Made by a program: the position numbers and the translations under genes. From contig NC_092333.1 of assembly GCF_046630445.1 (NCBI RefSeq), positions 705,761,501-705,825,500 of the forward strand: 64,000 nucleotides of DNA, read 5' to 3'. The stretch is from Rutidosis leptorrhynchoides (Eukaryota; Streptophyta; Magnoliopsida; Asterales; Asteraceae). This document shows, piece after piece, positions 49,554 to 59,474 of this stretch. The first letter of the stretch is position 1; each line of letters begins with the position of its first letter. The notes beneath the pieces are model-generated. The model was not told where the DNA came from. It did no database searches and saw nothing but the letters and a program-made list of their open reading frames with translations.

Positions 49554-49694
49554 CGAGTTATGAAGTATTAACTCATTTCCACTGAAGAATTTATAAACAC
49601 TGAATAACATCATTCATGCCATTTACGATCACCAATGAGTATATTGAAATAACGAGTTATGAAGTATTAACTCATTTCCACTGAAGAATTTATA
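49554..49694 (+). repeat. Two copies of a 42-bp sequence, 99 bp apart
   Basis: CGAGTTATGAAGTATTAACT...GAAGAATTTATA occurs at 49554-49595 and exactly again at 49653-49694. It sits at the deletion junction of the element and may mark the recombination that caused it. Confidence 0.85.
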
Positions 49695-50660
49695 TGTAAA
49701 TCTTATATATATAAATTTTGAAACCATAATATATCTTTTTGTAATAAGCTATTATGTATGAATTGAAAAAGGGTATATACTACTCGGTTAAATTCATATT
49801 ACTAATATGCTATAATCCTTCGATTAACGACTTAACCGTCGTTAACTGCAATCTCTGTTTCAACTCAATAAATTTCGTTTCATAATAAATTAAGTGTATT
49901 ATTCAATTATATGTTTGATTTTACACTTTCATCTTCGATATACTCGAAACTTTCTAAGAAAACATCATTCGTACCTGGCGAAGTTCACAAGAATTCCACG
50001 AACATCAATATCATTCACCGAGGAATATCAATAAGAATAAATAATAAAGTATTGATTACATTAGTGAAATACTCCGTGAAGATTATGTAATCCCTAAATG
50101 TTTTAGAGATTATTCATTTCTAGTTTCAGCCGGAAATCAAGTGAGTTTAATAGTATATTAACTCATTAAATCTATATTACATCTGGAGAAAATATACATA
50201 CATATATTTTCATAAAGACTGTAATAAAATTCTATCGTGCAAAAATATTTATTGTGAAAATTTTTAACGAGTAGGTAATACCTGAGAAATATTTGAGTTC
50301 ACAATTAATATGTTACACGGTACATCATTCAATTATTCAATAATCATTAACTATATTCACTACTTTCACAACGATATACATTCTTTCATAGAAATCTAAG
50401 CAACCATACTCATTCAAATCCAATTACATATTCTGATTATAACAAAAAGAATCCAAATTAAAATATAACTGATATCATCACTCTTAGATCCCTATATCTT
50501 TCAAAGCTATACGTTGACTTCAAAACTGTGCTAGAACACCACTTCTATTCATAAAACCCAGAAAAATATTTGTATCATTCAAAATTCTAGAACATCATAT
50601 GTATCTTGACAATTACAATCTTCATTCAAACCCTTCAAACTCTTGAAAACACCTCGGATG
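49695..50660. other. Internal non-coding part, with a PPT-like block at 50263-50284
   Basis: 49915-50300 is homologous to 37740-38000 (minus). It includes TTTTTAACGAGTAGGTAATA (50261-50280), the diverged internal polypurine-like block. No coding sequence is seen. Confidence 0.65.
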
Positions 50661-50912
50661 GATAACCGACGATTTGAATATGATAACTTTGAATGCTGGT
50701 GAAGCAGTAAAACTGTAAATGGTCTTAATGGCCAAAAGTTTGATAATAAAGAATGGTGTGTGGAAAAAGCCCAGTTTTGATACTGAAAAATGAATAGAGC
50801 AAACCATGAAGGAGGTTGTGGACAATTCACAAAGACTAAATCTGCCTTCAAAGAATCCAAATGATTCAGTATCTGCTGAAGTCATTAACGAATACCTTGC
50901 TCCTGACTCTAA
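50661..50912 (+). pseudogene. Captured poly(A)-binding protein fragment (second copy), decayed
   Basis: The plus strand reads NFECW, a stop, then KTVNGLNGQKFDNKEWCVEKAQ. After a short shift it reads EQTMKEVVDN-SQRLNLPSKNP-NDSVSAE. This reproduces the end of RRM3 (LNG-x-KFDDKEW-x-VGKAQ), the linker (EQ-x-KEA-x-DK-x-x-x-LNLY) and the RRM4 start (KNLDDS) of plant cytoplasmic poly(A)-binding protein. Stops and frameshifts make it non-functional, and they differ from those of the copy at 36150-36395. It lies in sense within the element, upstream of the shared 3' internal part. Confidence 0.85.
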
Positions 50913-52114
50913 ACCTTTACGGACAAACCTTCTTTATCATCTTTCGATATTAGAAATTCTAAGATATCATCGTAACTTTCATTATAAATATCCTCGATAT
51001 TTCTGGAGATATCTTCATAACTATTCTTATCTGAAATCATTTATCTCTTCGCGCTATCTGTGTTATATCATAAAGGAAACTGTTTTAGTTTCTAAATTCT
51101 AAAAAAATTCAAATTTAAAATATGAATGTTTTTGAAGTAGTGTTGGGAATTGAAGCATGAGTTAGTATAATATAATGACACTTGATCAACGTGATTATAT
51201 TACAGTAAGTCATGTTGAGTTTCTAATGGAACGTGATAAAGGTTCACAGATCATACCCTCATCATGAACCATGTTACATAACTCTTTCATTCTATTTAAC
51301 CTCTAAACTATCAAGAAAATATTTTCTTGATGATTCGGTCTTTTTCGGATATTTTGGTAATTTGACAAATCAAATCGTGCTATTACCTTTCTACTTTGTA
51401 TATTATGATCATTTGAAACTCCATACCTACGAATTCTGGACCATTATTCACTTGAATTGAAGTCGGGAAGAAGAAACAAAAGCATGGAACTCCGAAATAT
51501 AAAGGAAAAATAAAGCCTGACAACAACACCTAAATTACAAACCGTGTATATCAATGTGTATAGCAATATAAAGACACGGTAGAACTAAAAACACTATAAA
51601 CCCAAGAGCATAGTAGAAGTAAACAGATTCTTCCGACGGCAGATGAAAAAGAAGAATGACAGATATGAAAGTTAGGAGTATATCAAGAATCCGAACTGGA
51701 TGGAGCATATTGACGAATGCTTTAAAGTATGAATTGAGGGAGAAAGAATAGAAGATTTGAGCTGTGGAAATAAGGAAATGAAGGGGGTGGATTTATAGTG
51801 AAATATCTGACAAAGCAATCGAAACAGATTATCGCATTTAACCAAAGAGGATTCTAATTTCCTTAATTACTGAAGAACCAAATCTTATTATGAAGATTTC
51901 TTCTAAATCCCTTAAATTCCGGAAATCAACCGTGACTACGTCAAAAGTTAAGACGAATCTTTATTTCTCATTTTACTCTTTTGTGATAGCTTCATTCTTA
52001 CTCTTCGCATGATTGAATTGTTTTATCTATATTACTCAATGGTGATAAAACTCTACTTTTCAACTCGTATTCGTCATGAAAACATTCTTATTGTCAACTA
52101 TGACGATCTCTGTT
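50913..52114. other. 3' internal non-coding part
   Basis: 51422-52114 is homologous to 1559-2350 and, inverted, to about 34944-35640. It has no conserved reading frame. Confidence 0.7.
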
Positions 52115-52150
52115 AAATTTCGGGACGAAATTTCTTTAACGGGTGGGTAC
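52115..52150 (+). other. Polypurine tract region
   Basis: AATTTCGGGACGAAATTTC then TTTAACGGGTGGGTAC directly precedes the 3' LTR. Confidence 0.88.
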
Positions 52151-52601
52151 TGTGACGACCCGGAAATTTCCGACCAAATTTAAACTTAATCTTTATATGG
52201 TTTCGACACGATAAGCAAAGTCTGTTAAGTTGAATCTCAAAATTTTTGAAATATGTTCATGTATTCATTTAACCTCGACCAGATTTCGACGATTCACGAA
52301 CCATTATATAAATTGGATATGAATATATATGTAGATATATATGTATATATATTATAACTTGGAAGCATTAACAAAGTATTAAATGAATAATACTTTACAT
52401 TAAACGTATTTGTCTCAATATATGTTTAATATATTCATCTACGAAATTAGAAGGTAATATCAATGATTTATTTAGCAGATACTTCGGCACTTATAAATCC
52501 CATATATATTATGATATGGTTATAGGTCTCTGTTGTGAGGTCCACGTTGATTTGAGAAATCGTTTCTTTTAACAATATTCGGAATAAATGGTAAAGTGTT
52601 C
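52151..52601 (+). mobile_element. 3' LTR, truncated
   Basis: It is near-identical to 47681-48132 and breaks off after GGTAAAGTGTTC. Confidence 0.88.
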
Positions 52602-52722
52602 TACAAGTAGGAACAAAGTGTCAAATAACGAAAATTGGACAAAAGTTAGTGGAAAACTGAAATTCATAATATTCGATTGATCTATTTTCAAACGTACAGA
52701 TTATACATTCCTGAATGTTAAT
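52602..52722. other. Short unassigned spacer
   Basis: These 121 bp lie between the truncated 3' LTR and the next LTR start and show no similarity to anything else in the window that I can see. Confidence 0.5.
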
Positions 52723-53322
52723 TGTAACAACCCGACTTTTTCCGTTACTAACGTTACTTGTCTGTTAAGTATTTAACGGTGATTACTTAGCCTTTATGTG
52801 TTTAATTGATTTAAATGCATACTTGATCCTAGTGGATTACTTGAATTAATATGTTATATTAATTTATGAACTTATTTCGGGTAGCGAAATAACTAGAAAA
52901 CGTTACGATTAAGTTAATCGCCTAGAAAGCTTTTCAGTTTACGAAACTCAGAAAAACGACGAAATAATTATTTTCAATAATTATTAACATTAAGAAAAAC
53001 TAATTTATTTTATTATTTATTTAATGAATTAAATCCGGTGATTTTGTTTCAACGACTAGTTAATGTTCCGGAGACCCGGTACGGTTAACGGCAATGAAAC
53101 GGACCACGCGCTTATGAGTAATTTAGCAAAACCGAGCCCAGGACACCCCTTAGAGGGCCATTGGGGTGAACCCACCCCCATACACCTTAGTGGACTTGTT
53201 TTGGACTTTACTTGGGCTACAAGGTGATTGGTTTCCTTAATTAAGCCCTAACTTTATCTATAAATAGGAGTTAAACCCCAAACCCTTCTCCTTTTTCTTT
53301 TTCTTGGTCGACATCCCCCTTC
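52723..53322 (+). mobile_element. 5' portion of another gypsy-type LTR, split by the Tekay element
   Basis: It starts TGTAACAACCCGACTTTTTCC and contains a TATA box CTATAAATAGGAG near 53260, followed by a pyrimidine-rich stretch. It is cut at 53322 by the Tekay insertion; the remainder should lie beyond 64000. Confidence 0.7.
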
Positions 53323-56300
53323 TGTAGTGACCCGAACTTTTCCATGTTTATATATATTAATTGAGATTGATATTTACATGATTAAATGTTTCCAACATGT
53401 TAAGCAATCAAACTTGTTAAGACTTGATTAATTGAAATATGTTTCATATAGACAATTGACCACCCAAGTTGACCGGTGATTCACGAACGTTAAAACTTGT
53501 AAAAACTATATGATGACATATATATGGATATATATATATAGTTAACATGATACTATGATAAGTAAACATATCATTAAGTATATTAACAATGAACTACATA
53601 TGTAAAAACAAGACTACTAACTTAATGATTTTTAAACGAGACATATATGTAACGATTATCGTTGTAAAGACATTTAATGTATATATATCAAATTAAGAGA
53701 TATTCATACATGATAATATCATGATAATATAATAATTTAAAATCTCATTTGGTATTATAAACATTGGGTTAACAACATTTAACAAGATCGTTAACCTAAA
53801 GGTTTCAAAACAACACTTACATGTAACGACTAACGATGACTTAACGACTCAGTTAAAATGTATATACATGCAGTGTTTTAATATGTATTTATACACTTTT
53901 GAAAGACTTCAATACACTTATCAAAATACTTCTACTTAACAAAAATGCTTACAATTACATCCTCGTTCAGTTTCATCAACAATTCTACTCGTATGCACCC
54001 GTATTCGTACTCGTACAATACACAGCTTTTAGATGTATGTACTATTGGTATATACACTCCAATGATCAGCTCTTAGCAGCCCATGTGAGTCACCTAACAC
54101 ATGTGGGAACCATCATTTGGCAACTAGCATGAAATATCTCATAAAATTACAAAAATATGAGTAATCATTCATGACTTATTTACATGAAAACAAAATTACA
54201 TATCCTTTATATCTAATCCATACACCAACGACCAAAAATACCTACAAACACTTTCATTCTTCAATTTTCTTCATCTAATTGATCTCTCTCAAGTTCTATC
54301 TTCAAGTTCTAAGTGTTCTTCATAAATTCCAAAAGTTCTAGTTTCATAAAATCAAGAATACTTTCAAGTTTGCTAGCTCACTTCCAATCTTGTAAGGTGA
54401 TCATCCAACCTCAAGAAATCTTTGTTTCTTACAGTAGGTTATCATTCTAATACAAGGTAATAATCATATTCAAACTTTGGTTCAATTTCTTTAACTATAA
54501 CAATCTTATTTCAAGTGATGATCTTACTTGAACTTGTTTTCGTGTCATGATTCTGCTTCAAGAACTTCGAGCCATCCAAGGATCCGTTGAAGCTAGATCC
54601 ATTTTTCTCTTTTCCAGTAGGTTTATCCAAGGAACTTAAGGTAGTAATGATGTTCATAACATCATTCGATTCATACATATAAAGCTATCTTATTCGAAGG
54701 TTTAAACTTGTAATCACTAGAACAAAGTTTAGTTAATTCTAAACTTGTTCGCAAACAAAAGTTAATCCTTCTAACTTGAATTTTAAAATCAACTAAACAC
54801 ATGTTCTATATCTATATGATATGCTAACTTAATGATTTAAAACCTGGAAACACGAAAAACACCGTAAAACCGGATTTACGCCGTCGTAGTAACAACGCGG
54901 GCTGTTTTGGGTTAGTTAATTAAAAACTATGATAAACTTTGATTTAAAAGTTGTTATTCTGAGAAAATGATTTTTATTATGAACATGAAACTATATCCAA
55001 AAATTATGGTTAAACTCAAAGTGGAAGTATGTTTTCTAAAATGGTCATCTAGACGTCGTTCTTTCGACTGAAATGACTACCTTTACAAAAACGACTTGTA
55101 ACTTATTTTTCCGACTATAAACCTATACTTTTTCTGTTTAGATTCATAAAATAGAGTTCAATATGAAACCATAGCAATTTGATTCACTCAAAACGGATTT
55201 AAAATGAAGAAGTTATGGGTAAAACAAGATTGGATAATTTTTCTCATTTTAGCTACGTGAAAATTGGTAACAAATCTATTCCAACCATAACTTAATCAAC
55301 TTGTATTGTATATTATGTAATCTTGAGATACCATAGACACGTATACAATGTTTCGACCTATCATGTCGACACATCTATATATATTTCGGAACAACCATAG
55401 ACACTCTATATGTGAATGTTGGAGTTAGCTATACAGGGTTGAGGTTGATTCCAAAATATATATAGTTTGAGTTGTGATCAATACTGAGATACGTATACAC
55501 TGGGTCGTGGATTGATTCAAGATAATATTTATCGATTTATTTCTGTACATCTAACTGTGGACAACTAGTTGTAGGTTACTAACGAGGACAGCTGACTTAA
55601 TAAACTTAAAACATCAAAATATATTAAAAGTGTTGTAAATATATTTTGAACATACTTTGATATATATGTATATATTGTTATAGGTTCGTGAATCAACCAG
55701 TGGCCAAGTCTTACTTCCCGACGAAGTAAAAATCTGTGAAAGTGAGTTATAGTCCCACTTTTAAAATCTAATATTTTTGGGATGAGAATACATGCAGGTT
55801 TTATAAATGATTTACAAAATAGACACAAGTACGTGAAACTACATTCTATGGTTGAATTATCGAAATCGAATATGCCCCTTTTTATTAAGTCTGGTAATCT
55901 AAGAATTAGGGAACAGACACCCTAATTGATGCGAATCCTAAAGATAGATCTATTGGGCTTAACAAACCCCATCCAAAGTACCGGATGCTTTAGTACTTCG
56001 AAATTTATATCATATCCGAAGGGTGTCCCGGAATGATGGGGATATTCTTATATATGCATCTTGTTAATGTCGGTTACCAGGTGTTCACCATATGAATGAT
56101 TTTTATCTCTATGTATGGGATGTGTATTGAAATATGAAATCTTGTGGTCTATTATTATGATTTGATATATATAGGTTAAACCTATAACTCACCAACATTT
56201 TTGTTGACGTTTTAAGCATGTTTATTCTCAGGTGATTATTAAGAGCTTCCGCTGTCGCATACTTAAATAAGGACGAGATTTGGAGTCCATGCTTGTATGA

Positions 56301-56577
56301 TATTGTGTAAAAATTGCATTCAAGAACTTATTTTGTTGTAACATATTTGTATTGTAAACTATTATGTAATGGTCGTGTGTAAACAGGATATTTTAGATTA
56401 TCATTATTTGATAATCTACGTAAAGCTTTTTTTAAAACCTTTATCTATGAAATAAAGGTTATGGTTTGTTTTAAAAATGAATGCAGTCTTTGAAAAACGT
56501 CTCATATAGAGGTCAAAACCTCGCAACGAAATCAATTTATATGGAACGTTTTTAATCAATAAGAACGGGACATTTCA
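53323..56577 (+). mobile_element. 5' LTR (3,255 bp)
   Basis: It starts TGTAGTGACCCGAAC and ends ...CGGGACATTTCA. It has the conserved GAGAATACATGC block (55784-55795), CTCACCAACATTTTTGTTGAC followed by TTATTCTCAGGT (56187-56233), CTTCCGCTGT (56246-56255) and AGAGGTCAAAACCTCGC near the end. It has no ORF of interest. Confidence 0.95.
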
Positions 56578-56579
56578 GT

Positions 56580-56591
56580 TGGTATCAGAGC
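56580..56591 (+). other. Primer-binding site, initiator tRNA-Met
   Basis: TGGTATCAGAGC lies two bases after the LTR end. Confidence 0.95.
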
Positions 56592-56785
56592 GTTGGTCTT
56601 AGAGAACCAGAATTTTGCATTAGTGTGTCTTATCGAGTTTGTTAGGATGCATTAGTGAGTCTGGACTTCGACCGTGTTTACTTGAAAAATGATTGCTTAA
56701 CAAATTTTGTTGGAAACTATATATTTTAACATGTGAATATTATGTGATATATTAATCTCTTAACGCGTTTGATATTATGTGATAG

Positions 56786-57418
56786 ATGTCTACCTCTAGA
56801 ACAAGTCCCATTGACTCACCTAATAATAATGAAGAGTCAAATGTAAATTGGAATGATTCGTGGACTGATTCACAAGTTCCCGAAGAGGAACCGGAAGAAG
56901 AGTCAGAACCGGAAGAAGAGTCGGAACCGGAAGAAGAATCGGAACCGGAAGAAGAATCGGAACCGGATGAAGAAATAGAACCGGTGGGGGAAATAATAAA
57001 ACGGTTAAGTAAAAGAAAATCCTCAACCAACCGACCAAGGTTAATTATGGTCAATGGTGTTTCCGCCAAGGAAGCAAAATATTGGGAGGATTACCAATTC
57101 TCCGATGAATCGGATTCCGACGAGAATTCCGATGATGTTATAGAAATTACCCCAACTGAATTTAAAAAGGCAAAAGAAAATAATAAGGGAAAGGGCATAA
57201 AAATAGAGAAATCTAATTCCAACCCCGATGAACTTTATATGTATCGTCAATCCCCGAAGTCCTTAAGTTGTAACAATGACCCGGGAACCTCTAAACCACC
57301 AGGTTTTTCTAAACCAATGTGGATCACGACGGCTCGTATTAGGGGAACATCATATATCCCTAGAAACTTGGCAAAACGAACCAAAACCGAAGAAGAAGAA
57401 ACAAGCGAGTCGGAATAA
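56786..57418 (+). CDS. Accessory ORF 1: acidic protein with EPEEES repeats
   Basis: An uninterrupted 210-codon frame starts at ATG 56786, the first in-frame methionine after the leader. The N-terminal third is Asn/Ser-rich. Residues about 33-62 are four to five EPEEES units encoded by 18-bp GGAAGAAGAGTCGGAACC-type repeats. A basic patch KRLSKRK (a possible nuclear localisation signal) follows. Then come an acidic SDESDSDENSDD tract, a Lys-rich stretch, a Pro/Gly segment (GTSKPPGFSKPMW) and a basic then acidic end (KRTKTEEEE). The protein is predicted disordered. I recognise no family. It lies 194 bp after the primer site and 138 bp before the F-box ORF. An acidic chaperone-like or chromatin-binding role is only a guess. 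Confidence 0.7.
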   Translation: MSTSRTSPIDSPNNNEESNVNWNDSWTDSQVPEEEPEEESEPEEESEPEEESEPEEESEPDEEIEPVGEIIKRLSKRKSSTNRPRLIMVNGVSAKEAKYWEDYQFSDESDSDENSDDVIEITPTEFKKAKENNKGKGIKIEKSNSNPDELYMYRQSPKSLSCNNDPGTSKPPGFSKPMWITTARIRGTSYIPRNLAKRTKTEEEETSESE

Positions 57419-57517
57419 GATAGTTGTATTCGTGTGGTGTAATATATGTAATATAGTGTGCTTATGCTTTATGATATATGTAAAAATTGCTTGTATTAAT
57501 AAGTATTTTTTTTTATG

Positions 57518-57542
57518 AATCTAACTCTTGTCTATTTTACAG
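57518..57542 (+). promoter_or_regulatory. Candidate branch point and 3' splice site upstream of the F-box ORF
   Basis: CTAAC at about 57520, a pyrimidine-rich CTCTTGTCTATTTTAC and AG at 57541-57542 lie 14 bases before the ATG at 57557. The site could let a spliced subgenomic RNA express this ORF. The donor is not identified. Confidence 0.4.
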
Positions 57543-57556
57543 TATAAAAACACAAA

Positions 57557-58240
57557 ATGGATAGACAACCCAATATTTTAAGAGACCTACCCGGAGACAT
57601 GATTGATGAAATCTTATCTAGAGTCGGTCAGAATTCTTCGGCACAACTATTTAAGGCGAGATCAGTTTGTAAGACATTCGAAGAACGTTCCAAGAATGCC
57701 TTGGTTTATAAAAGGCTTTCGTTCGAAAGATGGGGGATATCACATTGTGAAATCCATAAGTTACAATGCGTTTACTTTGACGCATATATTGCGGGGAACC
57801 CAAATGCTATTTTACGCAATGGGTTAAGAAATTATTTTGACTCAATATATCCGAATATTGGACTTCGTGATTTAGAAAAAGCGGCTAACATGCAACATAA
57901 AGAAGCATGTTATGCTTACGGATTAGTAATGTTCGCTTCTCACCAAAGTGAGAACAAGAACATCGGGCTACAACTATTAAACAAAACGTTCCCACAAGTG
58001 ACGGAGTCGGTAATTGGGGTAAGAAATGAGGTTTTTAGATTGTTACGGGACTGTTGGACATTACGTAACCCTCGTCCCTTTGACGACGTTACAACACGCT
58101 GTCTTATCAACGGCCATAACGGTTATGTTCCACAAGACCAAGGATGGGAAGTAATCCTAGTAAAACCAGAATGCATGACTTGTTTCTGGACGTATGAATT
58201 ACGTGTCTTTATTGCCTTTACTGAACGACTTGTGTACTAG
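57557..58240 (+). CDS. Accessory ORF 2: F-box and Sel1-like protein
   Basis: This intact 227-residue frame starts at ATG 57557. Residues about 7-50 form an F-box: ILRDLPGDMIDEILSRVG, then LFKARSVCKTFEE and VYKRLSFERW, with the L-P-x-D-x-x-x-E-I and V-C-K-x-F/W signatures that bind Skp1/ASK in SCF ubiquitin ligases. Residues about 95-125 (LEKAANMQHKEACYAYGLVMF) form a Sel1-type helical repeat. The C-terminus has CMTCFW and an aromatic/hydrophobic tail. This layout resembles the plant family typified by Arabidopsis At1g67623-like F-box proteins, in a shorter form. It lies between the acidic ORF and gag, in sense. Gag-pol of the same copy has two nonsense codons while this frame has none. It was probably acquired from a host gene; the target is unknown. 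Confidence 0.75.
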   Translation: MDRQPNILRDLPGDMIDEILSRVGQNSSAQLFKARSVCKTFEERSKNALVYKRLSFERWGISHCEIHKLQCVYFDAYIAGNPNAILRNGLRNYFDSIYPNIGLRDLEKAANMQHKEACYAYGLVMFASHQSENKNIGLQLLNKTFPQVTESVIGVRNEVFRLLRDCWTLRNPRPFDDVTTRCLINGHNGYVPQDQGWEVILVKPECMTCFWTYELRVFIAFTERLVY

Positions 58241-58428
58241 CTAGAATTATCTTCACAACCATCTTGTATCAAATTTATTGTGTGCTATATTTCATGCTAT
58301 ATGTAAAATAAGCGGTATTGTAAGTTTGTAAAATATTGTGTAAAAGTTTGAACGCGAAATATTATTATAATCAGTTTTTCATATAGACTTGTAGTAGTTG
58401 AATTGTATATTAGCTACTAAGTATGAAC

Positions 58429-58450
58429 TTAACGGGTAGGTACTACCCGA
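58429..58450 (+). other. Internal polypurine-tract-like block
   Basis: TTAACGGGTAGGTACTACCC copies the 13 bases that abut the 3' LTR (AACGGGTAGGTAC at 63209-63221). It lies between the F-box ORF and gag. Similar blocks exist at 37764-37787 (minus) and 50263-50284. Confidence 0.6.
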
Positions 58451-58581
58451 ATTTAAACTTATAAAACGCTAATATGAAGAAAAAGCTTTTATAAATGAGT
58501 TCATATTATGCTACGAAATACTTTTAACTACTCTTAATATTCTGTATGATTAACTTGTTCCATTTAACTATTTTGAAGGAA

Positions 58582-59421
58582 ATGGCACCGACTACTCGAC
58601 ACACCGTGAATATGAATGAAGAGGAATTCCGTACTTTTCTAGCTTCAAACATAGCCGCAGTACAGGCTACGCTACATACCAACAATAACCTTGGATCTAG
58701 CAGTACAGGAAATCGTGTAGGATGCACCTACAAAGAATTCACTGCCTGTAAACCTTTAGAATTTGATGGAACCGAAGGACCGATCGGATTGAAACGGTGG
58801 ACCGAGAAGGTCGAATCGGTGTTTGCCATAAGTAAGTGTACTGAAGAGGACAAAGTAAAGTACGCTACGCATACCTTCACAGGTTCTGCGTTAACATGGT
58901 GGAATACCTATCTAGAGCAAGTGGGACAAGACGATGCGTACGCACTACCGTGGTCAGCATTCAAGCACTTGATGAATGAGAAGTACCGTCCCAGAACCGA
59001 GGTCAATAAGCTCAAGACAGAACTTAGAGGGTTACGAACCCAAGGATTTGATATTACCACGTACGAAAGACGATTCACAGAATTGTGCCTATTGTGTCCG
59101 GGAGCATTCGAAGATGAGGAAGAGAAGATCGACGCGTTTGTGAAAGGATTACCGGAAAGAATCCAAGAAGATATAAGTTCACACGAGCCCGCCTCCATAC
59201 AACAGGCATGTAGAATGGCTCACAAACTCGTGAACCAGATTGAAGAAAGAATTAAAGAACAGACAGCTGAAGAGGCCAATGTGAAGCAAGTCAAAAGAAA
59301 GTGGGAGGAAAACGGTGATAAGAATCACCAATACAACAACAACAACAACAGCAATTACAACAATAATCGCAACAATTATCCCAACAATTGCAACATCAAT
59401 CGCAACTACAACAAACGGCCC

Positions 59422-59474
<53 letters not shown>

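Larger units (their letters stand above)
47681..52601 (+). mobile_element. Second copy of the PABP-carrying non-autonomous Tekay-like family, internally deleted
   Basis: A 5' LTR start (TGTGACGACCCGG at 47681) and a 3' LTR start (52151, after a polypurine tract) share over 400 bp of near-identical sequence. The right third of the 5' LTR, the primer site and the leader ORF are missing, with a deletion junction near 49545. The 3' LTR stops at 52601, where the match to the 5' LTR ends abruptly. The interior parallels the minus-strand element at 31361, including the PPT-like block and PABP fragment. It inserted into the Tat RNase H region. Confidence 0.8.

Noticed and set aside
50579-50885. Minus-strand frames of 87-93 aa
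   Set aside because: Antisense to the second PABP-derived fragment.
56752-57069. Minus-strand Gly-Ser repeat frame opposite the acidic ORF
   Set aside because: Antisense reading of the 18-bp EPEEES repeat. The sense frame is longer, lies in element orientation and starts just after the leader.
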